From an uncultured Pirellulaceae bacterium (GTDB lineage Bacteria > Planctomycetota > Planctomycetia > Pirellulales > Pirellulaceae), in NCBI GenBank assembly GCA_934278005.1, contig CAKQWG010000044.1, forward strand, positions 1 to 21,550: DNA of 21,550 nt, read 5' to 3'. Each line of letters opens with the position of its first letter. The stretch's first letter is position 1. Positions 1-7,867 of the stretch are shown in pieces. The position numbers and the translations under genes are program-made. The notes beneath the pieces were generated by a model, which was not told the DNA's origin, searched no databases, and worked only from the letters and a program-made list of their open reading frames with translations.

Positions 1-1881
1 CCTGCTCCGCCTGCTTCGCCCGCTCCGTCTGCTTCGCCGACTCCGCTGGCGCCACCCGCTTGCCCGCCCGTGCCATCTGATTTACCGTCCGTGACGAAGC
101 CGCCGCCTGCACAGCGGCCTGCTGCTCTGCAGCCCCCTGCCCCGCCGCATGCTGCCCCGCCGCATGCCGCCCCGCCGCATGCTGCGCCGCCGCCCCCTGC
201 ACTGCTGCAGGCTGTAACGCCGCCGCCTGCGGGAAAGCCGGCTGTTGCTCAGCGTCCTGCCTCCCCGCCTGCGCTGTCGCCCGTCGCGGCAGGTCTAGCT
301 GTGCCGGTCCCCCCTGGCCCACCTCCGGCGATTCCACAAAATGCCGGGCAAGTCGCACTGCCGGACTCTTTGGAGGCTCGTGCTCGTCCGAGCGTTTCGG
401 CCCCGAGCGTATCGCTGCCGACAAATGGCCCAGGCCGCGTGGGTGGGCGTACGCAGCAAACTGTAGCGGGACACGAGACAGCCGGCGAGCGCCTGGCAGA
501 GCAAGCCACGCGGCGTCAGCGCATACCTGCGTGGATGTCTAGCTTTATCGTCCATTTGATCTTGATCCTGATACTTGCCGCAACGCCATTAGCTCAACTG
601 GCTAGCGGCCCGCTGACTATCATGCTGGGCTTTTCGGACACCGCTGGCCTAGCCCCCTTTGAGCTCTCCGCGGTCGACTCGCAGGTCGACTCGCAGGTTG
701 TGGAGGCCGAGTTCGACTCGCTCGATGCCGTTCCCGATGCAGGACAACTTTTAAAAGTCCCATTGCCTGAGCTGGCTGAACTTAGAGATCCACTCGGTGC
801 AAACTCACAGTTGGCATCGCTGGACATTCCCTTTGGAATTACTGACGGTCTGAAGGGACGCACGGGCGTGCTCAAGCAAGCGCTGCTGTCGAAGTTCGGC
901 GGTACGCAAGAGACCGAGCAGGCGGTGGCCCTGGGACTAAAATGGCTGGCCGCGCAGCAGAAGAGCAATGGATCGTGGAGTCTGCTCGGACCTTACAGTC
1001 AGGGCGGAGCCAACGAGAATGCGACGGCGGCTACGGCGCTTGCGCTCAATGCGTTTCTCGGCGCGGGCTCAACGCACTTGGAGGGCGAGTATGTAGCGAA
1101 TGTCAAGCTTGGTTTAGCCTACCTAGTTCGCAAGCAGAATAGCGAGGGCTACTTCCCCGACCCACGCGAACCATCGCGTCAGCAAATGTATGCCCAGGCC
1201 TTGGCCACGATCGCGGTCACCGAGGCCTACGGCATGTCTGGCGACGAGGAGCTGAAAGTCGCTGCGCAGCGCGCGATGAAATTTGCAGCTTGGTCGCAGA
1301 GTAAACTGCGCGGCTGGCGATATAACCCTCGGGAAGATGCCGATCTATCGGTCACCGGTTGGTACGTGATGGGCATGATTACGGGCAAGATGGCGGGGCT
1401 GGAAGTTGACGAATACAAATTGCAGATGGTCAACGAATTTTTGGACAGTGTCAGCCATGAGGACAAATCGCGGTACGGCTACGACGACCGCGAACCGCCC
1501 AGCCTAAGTATGACCGCCGAGGGGCTGCTGTGTCGCATTTATCTAGGCTGGCCTCGGACCCATCCAGCCTTGTTGCAGGCCATTCGCGATGACCTGCTGC
1601 CCGCGTCCCCAAGCCTTGACGATACCAGCTATAGCGTCTACTACTGGTACTACGCAACGCAAGTCCTGCATCATGTGGGAGGTTCCGCGTGGGAAGCTTG
1701 GAATCGCGACATGCGGCGCGTGATCCCTGCTCTGCAGGAAAAAAATGGGCGTGACGCAGGAAGCTGGTCGCCCAGTATGGATGCTTTCGGAGCCGCCGGT
1801 GGCCGGCTTTATACCACTTGCTTAAACCTCTACTGTTTAGAAGTGTACTACCGCCACTTGAGTATTTACGACATCCACTAA
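1..1881 (+). CDS. Membrane-anchored alpha/alpha-toroid (prenyltransferase/squalene oxidase repeat) protein, 5'-partial
   Basis: The reading frame is open to the first base of the window, so the true start lies upstream; the first in-window start codon is a GTG at 70. The N-terminal part (nt 1 to about 330) is a low-complexity Pro/Ala region that includes three APPHA repeats. One hydrophobic segment follows near nt 535-600 (FIVHLILILILAATPLA), suggesting a cytoplasmic Pro-rich tail and an exported C-terminal domain. From about nt 900 the protein carries toroid repeats typical of the terpene cyclase/prenyltransferase fold: WLAAQQKSNGSW, YLVRKQNSEGYF and DADLSVTGW. The DxDD acid motif of true squalene-hopene cyclases was not seen, so enzyme activity is doubtful. 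The fold is a family-based call; the function is unknown. It is followed 21 bp later by a UbiD-family gene and may be co-transcribed with it. Confidence 0.8.
   Translation, partial: PAPPASPAPSASPTPLAPPACPPVPSDLPSVTKPPPAQRPAALQPPAPPHAAPPHAAPPHAAPPPPALLQAVTPPPAGKPAVAQRPASPPALSPVAAGLAVPVPPGPPPAIPQNAGQVALPDSLEARARPSVSAPSVSLPTNGPGRVGGRTQQTVAGHETAGERLAEQATRRQRIPAWMSSFIVHLILILILAATPLAQLASGPLTIMLGFSDTAGLAPFELSAVDSQVDSQVVEAEFDSLDAVPDAGQLLKVPLPELAELRDPLGANSQLASLDIPFGITDGLKGRTGVLKQALLSKFGGTQETEQAVALGLKWLAAQQKSNGSWSLLGPYSQGGANENATAATALALNAFLGAGSTHLEGEYVANVKLGLAYLVRKQNSEGYFPDPREPSRQQMYAQALATIAVTEAYGMSGDEELKVAAQRAMKFAAWSQSKLRGWRYNPREDADLSVTGWYVMGMITGKMAGLEVDEYKLQMVNEFLDSVSHEDKSRYGYDDREPPSLSMTAEGLLCRIYLGWPRTHPALLQAIRDDLLPASPSLDDTSYSVYYWYYATQVLHHVGGSAWEAWNRDMRRVIPALQEKNGRDAGSWSPSMDAFGAAGGRLYTTCLNLYCLEVYYRHLSIYDIH
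139..183 (+). repeat. Three in-frame 15-bp tandem repeats (APPHA x3)
   Basis: Three consecutive copies of GCCCCGCCGCATGCT lie at 139-153, 154-168 and 169-183; the middle copy ends in C. They encode Ala-Pro-Pro-His-Ala repeats in the Pro-rich tail. The 15-bp unit keeps the frame, so copy-number change would only alter linker length. Confidence 0.85.
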
Positions 1882-1902
1882 CGCTACGGCATCCAGTTTA
1901 GT

Positions 1903-3738
1903 ATGAGCTATCGCAGTACGCGCCAATTGGTCGACGATCTTCAGCAAAACCAGCGTTTAATTGTCATCGACGAACCCGTCGATCCACACCTGGAAATTGC
2001 CGAGATCCACCGCCGCGTGTATCGCAGTCAGGGCCCGGGGTTGCTGTTCAGCAAGGTTATCGGATGCAATTTTCCGGTAGCCACCAATTTATTCGGCACG
2101 CTCGAGCGTGCGCGTTATATCTTTCGCCAGACGATTGAGAATGTAAGCTTGGCCGTGCGTTGGAAAGCGCGGCCGGCCGAAGCGTGGCGCAAACCACTCA
2201 AGCTTTTGAATGCTCCGCAGATTGCTTGGCGAATGCGACCGCGCTCAGCCTCGCGGATGCCCGTGATGCAGCACTCTTGCCGTTTGTCCGAACTTCCTAA
2301 AATCGTCTGCTGGCCCGAGGATGGTGGCGCGTTTATTACGCTGCCACAGGTGCTCACCCAGATGCCCGATGAGCCATCTTTGTCGTCCAGCAATCTTGGG
2401 ATGTACCGCATCCAGTTATCGGGCAACGATTATGTTTCAGAGCAGGAATGCGGTATGCATTACCAGCTTCACCGAGGCATCGGAGTGCACCACACGCGCG
2501 CGATTGCACTGGGCCGTTCGCTGCCAGTAAGTGTGACTGTTGGCGGCACGCCAGCCATGACAATTGCGGCGGTCATGCCACTGCCCGAGGGGATGAGCGA
2601 GCTGGGCTTCGCAGGTGCGTTAGCAGGCCATCGCATACCGATGCATTTAAGTGCCGATATGCCGCCCATCTATGCCGACGCGGACTTTTGCGTCGTTGGA
2701 GAAGTCGTTCCAGGCGAGTTAAAACCAGAGGGCCCGTTCGGAGATCATTTGGGATACTACGCTCGCGTGCATGATTTTCCTGTGCTGCGCGTCAAACGCG
2801 TGTACCATCGCGCTGGAGCAGTGTGGCCCATGACGGTCGTGGGGCGGCCTCCCCAAGAGGATACGACATTTGGCGAGCTAATTCATGAACTGACCGGCCC
2901 CATGATTCCTGCCGTGTTGCCGGGCGTGCGGCAAGTCCACGCGGTGGATGCGGCCGGCGTTCACCCGCTGCTGCTAGCGGTGGGTTCGGAACGCTACACG
3001 CCCTATGCCAAGGTGGATCGACCACAAGAACTGTTGACTCAAGCCAGCGCAATTTTGGGCCAAGGGCAATTGTCGTTGGCTAAGTACCTGTGGATTATCG
3101 ATGGCGAACAGACTGGCGCACCGGACGCTCGGCAGCTGGAAGATTTCTTTCAGCACGCGCTGGCACGCGTCGATTGGCGCCGCGATTTGCACTTCGTTAC
3201 GCGCACGACGATCGATACGCTCGACTACTCAGGTAGCGGACTGAACCAAGGCTCGAAACTGATTGTGGCCGCTGCTGGACGACCGCTGCGTGAGTTGTCC
3301 ACTCAGCTCAACGGCCAGCTGCAATTGCCTGCTCAGTGGCACTCACCGCAGCTGAGCATGCCCGGCGTGTTGGTAGTGCGCGGCGAACCGCACAGAGGCC
3401 AACCTAGCCGCCACGAGTTGGAGGCGATCTGCGACCGCCTACCGGCAACCGCCTGGGTCGATAGTTATCCATTGATTGTTATCTGTGACGACAGCCAATT
3501 CACAGCCCGCAATTTTGAAAACTTCGCCTGGACGACTTTCACCCGCAGCGATCCTGCAGTGGACGTGTATGGCATCGGTGCCAGCCTGCAAGACAAACAC
3601 TTCGGGTGCACTGGCAGTTTGGTAATTGACGCACGCAGCAAACCTCATCATTCCGCCGGACTCTTGGAGGACCCTGAGATCACGCGCAAGGTCGACGCCC
3701 GCGCCGCCCGGGGCGGCGAGCTGGCTAGGTATCTGTAG
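1903..3738 (+). CDS. ubiD: UbiD-family prenylated-FMN-dependent decarboxylase
   Basis: The 611-residue protein matches the UbiD family, which performs reversible non-oxidative decarboxylation of unsaturated or aromatic acids using prenylated FMN made by UbiX. Visible family motifs are PLPEGMSELGFAGAL (from about residue 226) and PEGPFGDHLGYY (from about residue 275). It is longer than E. coli UbiD (about 497 aa). Planctomycetes usually make menaquinone, so a menaquinone-pathway decarboxylase is as likely as a ubiquinone one; the substrate cannot be decided from sequence alone. The ATG start lies 21 bp after the toroid-protein stop with no clear Shine-Dalgarno site, which suggests co-transcription. 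No ubiX is in the window. Confidence 0.88.
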   Translation: MSYRSTRQLVDDLQQNQRLIVIDEPVDPHLEIAEIHRRVYRSQGPGLLFSKVIGCNFPVATNLFGTLERARYIFRQTIENVSLAVRWKARPAEAWRKPLKLLNAPQIAWRMRPRSASRMPVMQHSCRLSELPKIVCWPEDGGAFITLPQVLTQMPDEPSLSSSNLGMYRIQLSGNDYVSEQECGMHYQLHRGIGVHHTRAIALGRSLPVSVTVGGTPAMTIAAVMPLPEGMSELGFAGALAGHRIPMHLSADMPPIYADADFCVVGEVVPGELKPEGPFGDHLGYYARVHDFPVLRVKRVYHRAGAVWPMTVVGRPPQEDTTFGELIHELTGPMIPAVLPGVRQVHAVDAAGVHPLLLAVGSERYTPYAKVDRPQELLTQASAILGQGQLSLAKYLWIIDGEQTGAPDARQLEDFFQHALARVDWRRDLHFVTRTTIDTLDYSGSGLNQGSKLIVAAAGRPLRELSTQLNGQLQLPAQWHSPQLSMPGVLVVRGEPHRGQPSRHELEAICDRLPATAWVDSYPLIVICDDSQFTARNFENFAWTTFTRSDPAVDVYGIGASLQDKHFGCTGSLVIDARSKPHHSAGLLEDPEITRKVDARAARGGELARYL

Positions 3739-3759
3739 CCCGCACGAGCTTATTTCACT

Positions 3760-4569
3760 TTAGAATTTGCGGTTCTCCTGCGCTTGCTCACCGGTTTTGC
3801 GTGCTGCCTCCTCAGCAGCTCGCTGGCGCAGAGCAATTTCATAATGTGCGACAAGTTCCGGCGTCATAGCTTGCCGTGCCATGCGGTAATAGACACGTGC
3901 GGCTTGTACGCTGCCCGAGCGCTCCGCTTGCTCACCCAGTTCAACGTAGTAGCGCACGTTGCTTTCCACCAGTGATACATTGAGCACCGGTGGTGTCCCT
4001 CCGCCCGAGAGCACGCGCTGCCACTTGCCGGGATCGGTCGCGGCGCGTTTCGTAGTGCTCAGCGTCTGTGCGCTGGCTTGGTCGTCAGCGAGCCTGTCCA
4101 GCCGCGATCGCTGTTGCGTCCCTGCCGCAGTAACAGCTGTACCGCTTTTATCCGGCGAGTTAGCCGGAAGTGCTTGTGGTGGACTGCCTGGTAGTGGCTG
4201 GGCTAGTGGTGCCGTGCGAGGCGTAGCGCTGGCCAGGATGGCTTGGTCCAAAGCTTCCAGATCGATAATCTGCACAGAGGCTGAGATTGTCGACCCGCTG
4301 GTCATATCAGCAAGGGCGCGGTTAGACAAAGGACCCATGCCTGAGCGCGATGCGCCCTGCGCGGAATAGCCGACGCCTCCAACCAGTGCTGTGCCACCGT
4401 CGGGTACCAGAACTGTACCGCTGTTACTGAAGCTGTGCAGCTGGGGCAACTGCACGATCTGTGCACGGGCAGCTACAGGAACCATGATCAAGATGTTGAT
4501 CAAGATGTTCGTCGCCAGTACCCAAGGATGGGAGGCGGAGCGGGCGAGCCGGAGGAGTCTCATGGACAT
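3760..4569 (-). CDS. Secreted protein with secretin-like VPDGGT motif and TPR-like C-terminus
   Basis: About 269 residues if read from the ATG at 4569; a TTG at 4572 and an ATG at 4563 are alternative starts, none with a good ribosome site. The first 36 residues form a signal peptide with an ARA/Q cleavage site. Residues about 52-66 (TVLVPDGGTALVGGV) closely resemble the conserved C-terminal motif of type II/III secretins, but here it sits near the N-terminus and no full secretin domain follows. A low-complexity Ala/Pro/Ser/Thr stretch comes next. The C-terminal segment (YYVELGEQAERSGSVQAARVYYRMARQA) looks like one helical TPR-type hairpin, and the end is charged. The gene converges on ubiD with 21 bp between the stops. 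Function unknown; an envelope role is inferred from the signal peptide. Confidence 0.7.
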   Translation of the reverse strand: MSMRLLRLARSASHPWVLATNILINILIMVPVAARAQIVQLPQLHSFSNSGTVLVPDGGTALVGGVGYSAQGASRSGMGPLSNRALADMTSGSTISASVQIIDLEALDQAILASATPRTAPLAQPLPGSPPQALPANSPDKSGTAVTAAGTQQRSRLDRLADDQASAQTLSTTKRAATDPGKWQRVLSGGGTPPVLNVSLVESNVRYYVELGEQAERSGSVQAARVYYRMARQAMTPELVAHYEIALRQRAAEEAARKTGEQAQENRKF

Positions 4570-4572
4570 CAA

Positions 4573-4945
4573 TCCATCTAGAGAAGAGAGTCAGCGTTGG
4601 GGGAAACCACTTAACAGTATAGCGGAGGACCGGCGGGAGAAGCAGTTTTAGTAGTCACTGGTGAGACTTTGCAGCTGGGTCGCTGCCTATGACGACCTTA
4701 CTTTCGTACCACCCATTATGGCTAGACGGTGCGTTGCCGTAGAGTTTTGGAGGAGGTACGGCGAGGCTACAGTGCATTGGGATGTGGCGAATATGACGGA
4801 AAACCAAAAAAACGCCCTGCCTTTGTCTCCCTTTGGCCAGAAAGCCACAAGCCGGCCACTTTATTCCGCTGGGTAAGTTATGCTGATAACCTAAGCTTGG
4901 AGGGCCAGGTAGCACCTAGAAACTTCCTACGAGACAGTTTTGCAG
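4573..4945. other. Gene-less stretch between divergent genes
   Basis: About 370 bp separate the secreted protein (minus) from the caspase-like gene (plus). Short overlapping frames on both strands show no domain, signal peptide or ribosome site, and I regard them as chance. Promoters for both flanking genes should lie here, but no convincing -35/-10 pair or inverted repeat was recognised. Confidence 0.5.
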
Positions 4946-5554
4946 ATGGTAAGCAGTACGAAAACGGGACGCGGCATCTTTGCCATCGAGGGCGAGTGGC
5001 ATTCAGATCTACGCCAGGGACTTAGTTTCCGGCCGATCGTGGAGCTGTTGTCTAAGATGGACAATCGCATATCGTTTGTGCATCGCGACGCGGCCACTCG
5101 CGCCGAGCTGTTCTACTATTTGGACAAGTGGACGCAGAAGCGTTATTCGCGCTACCCAATTCTCTACTTGGGCTATCACGGCGTGCGGGAGTGCATTTTG
5201 ATAGGTGACGGCCGCAGTCGCGATCGCCAACTGAGCTTGAGTGAATTGGGCCACCAGCTCGAGGGACGTTGTGCGCGACGCATCATCTATTTGGGCAGTT
5301 GTGAAACCATGAAGATGGATGTGCGAAAGCTAAAAGCGTTCCTGCGTCAGACCGGCGCGCTGGCGGTGTGCGGCTATCGCGAACAGGTCAACATGTTGCG
5401 TTCGGCAGCGTTTGAACTGCTACTATTTCACGCGCTGCTGCAGAACACACTTACGATTCAGGGTGCTCGTGCAACTGCACGCAGTATCCAGCGCGACGAA
5501 AAACCGTTGTGTAGCGATTTAGGCTTTCGCATGGTGGTGCGCTCACCAGAGTAG
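4946..5554 (+). CDS. Small caspase/CHAT-like protein with His/Cys pair
   Basis: The protein is 202 residues from the ATG at 4946; a TTG six bases upstream is a weaker option. It shows the pattern of a caspase-like (CHAT/peptidase C14) core: a beta strand ending in His (PILYLGYHG, His78) and a second strand ending in Cys (RRIIYLGSCETM, Cys119), separated by a segment that includes a GDG turn. These are the expected positions of a catalytic dyad. After this comes FLRQTGALAVCGYREQVNM, with hydrophobic helices to the end. No signal peptide or fused sensor domain is present, so it would be a stand-alone cytosolic protein. It is an orphan: no obvious substrate or gasdermin-like partner lies beside it. 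The fold is inferred from motifs; protease activity and any defence role are unproven. It may belong to a conserved family of unknown function. Confidence 0.65.
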   Translation: MVSSTKTGRGIFAIEGEWHSDLRQGLSFRPIVELLSKMDNRISFVHRDAATRAELFYYLDKWTQKRYSRYPILYLGYHGVRECILIGDGRSRDRQLSLSELGHQLEGRCARRIIYLGSCETMKMDVRKLKAFLRQTGALAVCGYREQVNMLRSAAFELLLFHALLQNTLTIQGARATARSIQRDEKPLCSDLGFRMVVRSPE

Positions 5555-5748
5555 CTAGGTGCAGGTAAGTTCCTGATGATTTTAGAGCAATTTTTCAAAT
5601 CCAACTGATGCGTGACCTAAGGTGTCCGGCATACCGCGATGATAAGTACTGTTGAGGCGATGCAAGTTGGAAACGACTTCATTGCCGGTGTCAGGCGCGA
5701 TTTGCTTGGCAGTCTCCCCCGGTACGCTCGATCTAGGAAGGATTCACA

Positions 5749-6126
5749 ATGGCTAAATTTTATGCAACTTGTGGCTCGCAAACTTTAACAATCTCGGCTC
5801 CCACGGCTCAATTTGCCGCCATGCGGTTGATCGATGAGGCCATGGCCGCGCATGTGTGGATCTACGAAGACAGCAGCTTGAGCGAGCAGGTGCGTCGAGA
5901 TCACTTGGTGTTGGAAGCGCTGCTGCATTTGGACGCCACGGTGAGCGTCAGCCAGCGGGGGCTCGGCCGCGACGACGCCGGAGAGTTCGGCGTGCCTGAG
6001 TTGCTCGACGAGTGGCACCGATTGATGATGGGGCTGAGCTATCTGACAAGTGCCGTGGGTCTGAGCGAGCGGCGCGTGTTGCCCACGCAGATCGATACCA
6101 GTAGCGGCCCCCACAATCCCCGCTAA
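5749..6126 (+). CDS. Small protein of unknown function
   Basis: The 125-residue protein starts at an ATG preceded by a good ribosome site (AGGAAGGA, about 7 nt upstream), and ends just before a strong intrinsic terminator, so it is very probably a real single gene. It begins MAKFYATCGSQTLTISAP, a likely short beta-sheet region, followed by helical segments (AAMRLIDEAMAAHVWIYED, HLVLEALLHLDATVSVSQRG) and ends with a polar tail. No signal peptide, membrane segment or catalytic motif is seen. I do not recognise the family; the compact size and isolation suggest a lineage-specific cytosolic protein. Confidence 0.7.
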   Translation: MAKFYATCGSQTLTISAPTAQFAAMRLIDEAMAAHVWIYEDSSLSEQVRRDHLVLEALLHLDATVSVSQRGLGRDDAGEFGVPELLDEWHRLMMGLSYLTSAVGLSERRVLPTQIDTSSGPHNPR

Positions 6127-6144
6127 GTTTGTGGGAGTCGCCTT

Positions 6145-6186
6145 GAGCGGGCGATCCGGCCACCATCGCCCGCTCTCTTTTTTTTT
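6145..6186 (+). terminator. Strong intrinsic terminator
   Basis: A perfect 11-bp stem, GAGCGGGCGAT (6145-6155) with ATCGCCCGCTC (6165-6175), encloses a 9-nt loop and is followed by TC and nine T residues (6178-6186). It lies 18 bp after the stop of the small gene ending at 6126 and insulates it from the merR-like unit. Confidence 0.93.
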
Positions 6187-6398
6187 GTTCGCCGTCTCTC
6201 CTCCGCTGCATGTAGGCCCTAGTCAGGGCATCCGTAGGTAACAAGCACAGCCCAAGTTCCGGACGCCCGCAACCTACGCTTAAGCGCAGGCGCCGCCGGG
6301 TATTGAAAGTCCAGCGCGACAATCCCGGACCCTGCTTAGGCCCTCTTCGCTGCCGGCCAGCCTCTGGCGAATTTCTGTGAAATTTTGCGTCCAACCCC

Positions 6399-6430
6399 TT
6401 TACTCCGTACCATAGTACGGAGGCGATAAT
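6399..6430 (+). promoter_or_regulatory. MerR-type promoter and operator for the merR-like unit
   Basis: A -35-like TTTACT (6399-6404) and a -10-like GATAAT (6425-6430) are separated by 20 bp, the over-long spacing that MerR-family activators correct by twisting DNA. The spacer is filled by a perfect 8-4-8 dyad, CTCCGTAC-CATA-GTACGGAG (6403-6422), close to the classical mer and related operators. It lies 16 bp upstream of the regulator's GTG and points at it, so the regulator probably activates its own transcription together with the downstream HMA-membrane gene. No divergent gene shares the operator. Confidence 0.9.
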
Positions 6431-6446
6431 AAAGGGCAAGGAGAGC

Positions 6447-6866
6447 GTGGTGAGCAAATTCACGATTGGAAAATTAGCCGCAGCCGCAGGCGTCGGAGTG
6501 GAAACCATCCGCTTCTATGAGCGGCGCGGGCTGATCGCGCAGCCGACGCCACTCAAAACAGCATTTCGCGAGTACCCCGAGTCTGCGGTGAACCGCATCC
6601 GCTTTATTAAACGGGCGCAGGAACTGGGCTTCACGCTCTCGGAAGTTGGGGAACTGTTGAGACTGTCCGAGAAAACAGGGGCCACGCGGAAGAGTGTCAA
6701 AGCCCTGGCTGTGAAGAAGTTAACTCTGATTCGGGAAAAGCTGGAGGACTTGCAGCACATGGAAGCGACGCTGTCCAAGCTGGTTGATGATTGCAGTGGC
6801 GCCGGACCACTTGGCGGTTGTCCAATCATCGAAGCCATTACAGATACGCAGATTCGCTGCCACTGA
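6447..6866 (+). CDS. MerR-family metal-responsive transcriptional activator
   Basis: 139 residues starting at GTG 6447 with AGGAG about 5 nt upstream; a second GTG follows at 6450. Residues 5-40 give the MerR winged helix (FTIGKLAAAAGVGVETIRFYERRGLI), then a dimerisation helix and a C-terminal metal loop Cys116-x8-Cys125-Pro (CSGAGPLGGCP) that matches the loop spacing of Hg-sensing MerR. The dimerisation-helix cysteine found in divalent-metal sensors (Cys82 in Tn501 MerR) is missing: residues 74-92 have no Cys, and the only others are Cys116, Cys125 and Cys138. CueR-type Cu(I) sensors also lack that Cys (Ser there), but their loop is one residue shorter. The metal is therefore uncertain (Hg, Cu or another thiophilic ion). 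It forms an operon with the HMA-membrane gene 36 bp downstream. Confidence 0.9.
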   Translation: MVSKFTIGKLAAAAGVGVETIRFYERRGLIAQPTPLKTAFREYPESAVNRIRFIKRAQELGFTLSEVGELLRLSEKTGATRKSVKALAVKKLTLIREKLEDLQHMEATLSKLVDDCSGAGPLGGCPIIEAITDTQIRCH

Positions 6867-6902
6867 TCATTTCGCCACAAACTATCAATTGCGAGGCAAA
6901 CT

Positions 6903-7646
6903 ATGCAAACCACCTTTTCGACTTCGATGACCTGCGGCAAATGCCTGAGCAAGGTCAAGCCCTATCTCGACGACAGCGCAGACCTCAAGAGCTGGGAGGC
7001 CGACCTGCAAGATCCGCGCAAGCTACTGCGCGTCGAGTTGGCCGAGGATGTGCAGCCGGAGGCAATTGTTTCGCTGATGGGCCAGGCGGGATTTACCGCC
7101 ACGAAGATCGACGAGGCGCCCCAGGCAGCCAATGTTCAACCCGGGCTAGACGCTAAGCCGCAGTTTACATTGTCGACGTATAGACCGTTGTTTCTGGTCA
7201 TCTGTTACGTTATCGGCGGAGCGGCGTTATTTGAACTGAGCCAGTCGTCCTGGCAGTGGACGCGGTTCATGAACAATTTCATGGGCTTCTTCTTTTTAGG
7301 CTTCGCGTTCTTCAAGCTGTTGGATGTCTCCAAATTTGCCGACGCGTTTGCAACCTACGACATCGTTGCGCGACGCTCGCGCGCTTACGCGCTAGCCTAC
7401 CCGTGGATCGAGCTCTCATTGGGTTTGCTGTTTGTGATCGGTTCGATGCCTGTGCTGGCCAATGCATTGACGGCGGTCCTTATGTCGGTCGGCCTGGTAG
7501 GCGTAGTTTCCGCGGTGCGAAAGAAACAGGCGATTCAGTGTGCGTGCCTGGGCACGGCCTTCAATTTGCCCATGTCGGTAGTAACCATTGTCGAAAACAG
7601 TGTGATGCTGGTCATGGCCTTGGCGATGCTCGTGGTTAAGCATTGA
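6903..7646 (+). CDS. HMA metal-binding domain fused to MauE/DoxX-like membrane protein
   Basis: 247 residues from an ATG with GAGG about 8 nt upstream. Residues 1-65 form a heavy-metal-associated domain with a MTCGKC site (Cys11, Cys14). A linker to about residue 85 leads into a membrane domain with roughly four or five helices (LFLVICYVIGGAALFEL, MGFFFLGFAFFKLL, IELSLGLLFVIGSMP, ALTAVLMSVGLVGVV, VVTIVENSVMLVMAL). A second thiol pair, Cys213-Ala-Cys215 in QCACLGTAFNLP, lies at the end of a helix; this is the pattern of MauE/DoxX-like redox-associated membrane proteins. The HMA site may hand a soft metal or disulfide to the membrane thiols. Its place behind the merR-like gene replaces the usual merT/merP/merA, and none of those was found. 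Transport versus redox function is not settled. Confidence 0.82.
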   Translation: MQTTFSTSMTCGKCLSKVKPYLDDSADLKSWEADLQDPRKLLRVELAEDVQPEAIVSLMGQAGFTATKIDEAPQAANVQPGLDAKPQFTLSTYRPLFLVICYVIGGAALFELSQSSWQWTRFMNNFMGFFFLGFAFFKLLDVSKFADAFATYDIVARRSRAYALAYPWIELSLGLLFVIGSMPVLANALTAVLMSVGLVGVVSAVRKKQAIQCACLGTAFNLPMSVVTIVENSVMLVMALAMLVVKH

Positions 7647-7867
7647 GATCGCGTGTGCCTAGCTGACCACATCTGTTTGAGCGTGCCCGTGGACGTATTC
7701 GGCAATTCGCATCGTGTTCGTTGGCGACTCCGTGTGAGCAAACAGCCTCGGCCCGCCACGCCATCGTAGCAATCGCCAATTACAAGCCGTTCGGACCGAC
7801 AGCCCAACAGACGGCAGCCGTCTGCTAGGCTGGTCGAGCAAGCTTGTTGGAGCTCAGCGCTGGCTGG

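Noticed and set aside
6370..6385. Short palindrome AATTTC-TGT-GAAATT upstream of the MerR operator
   Set aside because: AT-rich 6-bp arms are easily found by chance; no second copy was seen near other metal genes.
5948..6508. 186-residue minus-strand frame crossing the terminator and the merR promoter
   Set aside because: It runs through a strong terminator and a well-defined MerR operator, and its Arg-rich composition has no family likeness.
6447..7646. Mercury resistance operon
   Set aside because: Only a MerR-type regulator and operator are present; merA, merT and merP are absent and the sensor lacks a key Hg ligand.
7808..7824. Stem CAGACGG-CAG-CCGTCTG between the convergent HMA-membrane and csp genes
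   Set aside because: The position fits a bidirectional terminator but no T-tract follows on either strand, so it is too weak to call.
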